From an uncultured Oligoflexia bacterium (GTDB taxonomy: Bacteria; Bdellovibrionota; Bacteriovoracia; Bacteriovoracales; Bacteriovoracaceae): a DNA stretch of 6,597 bases. The position numbers and the translations under genes are program-made. The stretch is taken from NCBI GenBank assembly GCA_950060715.1, contig CATLVA010000087.1, forward strand, positions 1-6,597, given 5' to 3'. The notes beneath the pieces were generated by a model that was not told the DNA's origin, did not search any database, and saw only the letters and a list, made by a program, of their open reading frames with translations. Shown piece after piece: positions 5,946-6,597 of this stretch. How positions within the stretch are numbered: position 1 is the stretch's first letter; the number at the start of each line of letters is the position of its first letter.

Positions 5946-6597
5946 GTGAAAACTTACCCAATCCACCCAGTATCTTTAAAATATTTAAAGGCAGGTCATC
6001 CTTGGGTGACACTAGACCAATTCTCTAAAAAATTTGATGAACGAGAGAAGTTCATCGTGGCCCAAAACAATGCGGCCATGCTTCTACATGACCCAAAACA
6101 CAAGCAGGTTCGTGCGCGACTTTGGAGTTTAAAGGGTAACTTTAAAGCTCAGATTCAAAATTTTGATACCGAATTAAAATCTCGCATCACGACAGCAATT
6201 GATAAGCGAAGCTACCTAGAAGGACAAAGGGAAAACTATTATCTCTGTTTTGCTGAATCTGACTTCCTTCCTGGTCTTTTTATTATTAAACTTAAAGATC
6301 GAATTTTAATTCAATATTTTTCTTATTTCTGGACGGCTTACCAAAAGCAAATTATGGCCGCTTTGAGAGAAAGGTTTAAAGATCTACCCAACAAGAACTT
6401 CTGGATTCAAATGAGAGCGGGAAAACAAATGCCACCTCAATGTCTTGTTAGCGACAATAAAGCTGATGAGTTTATCCTGGAGGAATTTGGAGTAAAGTAT
6501 AAGATCTTTTTAGGGAATACCTATGACCATGGTCTATACACTGATATGTCGGGCATTAGGAACAACATGCTGTCCTTTATTGGACAGTCTAAAAAGT
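5946..6597 (+). CDS. RlmI/RlmK-like 23S rRNA methyltransferase (3' partial)
   Basis: The first 217 codons of a class I SAM-dependent methyltransferase of the RlmI/RlmK-like family, which methylates cytosine in 23S rRNA (E. coli RlmI: m5C1962). A PUA domain opens the protein: LKAGHPWVTLDQF (14-26) matches the family's 'l..rHPWVfsgai', and QVRARLWSL (54-62) matches 'qIRARvwt'. Then comes AESDFLPGLFI (103-113), equivalent to 'aEsDgLPGi.id', and EEFGVKYKIFL (179-189), equivalent to 'EhG..f.vd'. The usual 'KTG.flDqR.nR' stretch is altered here to TYDHGLYTDMSGIR (192-205). The SAM-binding fold and catalytic cysteine lie beyond the window. The GTG start is supported by GAGGTGA just upstream and because the PUA domain begins at once; later ATG codons would delete it. 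Confidence 0.82.
   Translation, partial: MKTYPIHPVSLKYLKAGHPWVTLDQFSKKFDEREKFIVAQNNAAMLLHDPKHKQVRARLWSLKGNFKAQIQNFDTELKSRITTAIDKRSYLEGQRENYYLCFAESDFLPGLFIIKLKDRILIQYFSYFWTAYQKQIMAALRERFKDLPNKNFWIQMRAGKQMPPQCLVSDNKADEFILEEFGVKYKIFLGNTYDHGLYTDMSGIRNNMLSFIGQSKK

Overview
The window is AT-rich, densely packed Gram-negative DNA. A secretin and a CpaF-type ATPase imply an outer membrane and a type IVc (Tad/Flp) pilus or secretion system. The short overlapping genes, the AT bias and the gene content would suit a Bdellovibrionota organism (Bdellovibrio, Bacteriovorax or Halobacteriovorax type). That assignment is an inference from style and was not searched.

Left part (1-3021, mostly + strand): a Tad-like locus. 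It starts with the 3' end of a gene already open at the window edge (possibly CpaB-like). Next is a 99-aa exported protein of unknown function (262-561), then a secretin of the CpaC/RcpA type (about 719-1990), then a CpaF/TadA ATPase (1987-3021). Overlaps and strong Shine-Dalgarno sites suggest one operon. Two things break the pattern. The secretin frame is interrupted by a single in-frame TAA at 1157-1159, with coding sequence in the same frame on both sides. A tiny, very basic 42-aa gene (562-690, minus strand) sits between the exported protein and the secretin signal peptide, with its own near-consensus promoter firing against the operon.

Middle part (3007-5582, minus strand): ettA, an ABC-F translation factor, overlaps the end of cpaF tail-to-tail by 15 bp. 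Upstream of it lies a four-TM membrane protein that looks like a divergent T2SF/TadB-TadC platform protein. If so, a Tad component lies on the opposite strand, separated from cpaF by a housekeeping gene. ettA appears to have its own promoter just after that gene's stop.

Right part (5583-6597, + strand): a divergent promoter, probably making a leaderless mRNA, drives a 98-aa hypothetical protein. Twelve bases after it starts an RlmI/RlmK-like rRNA methyltransferase that runs off the window. No tRNA, rRNA, CRISPR, insertion sequence or convincing intrinsic terminator was seen.
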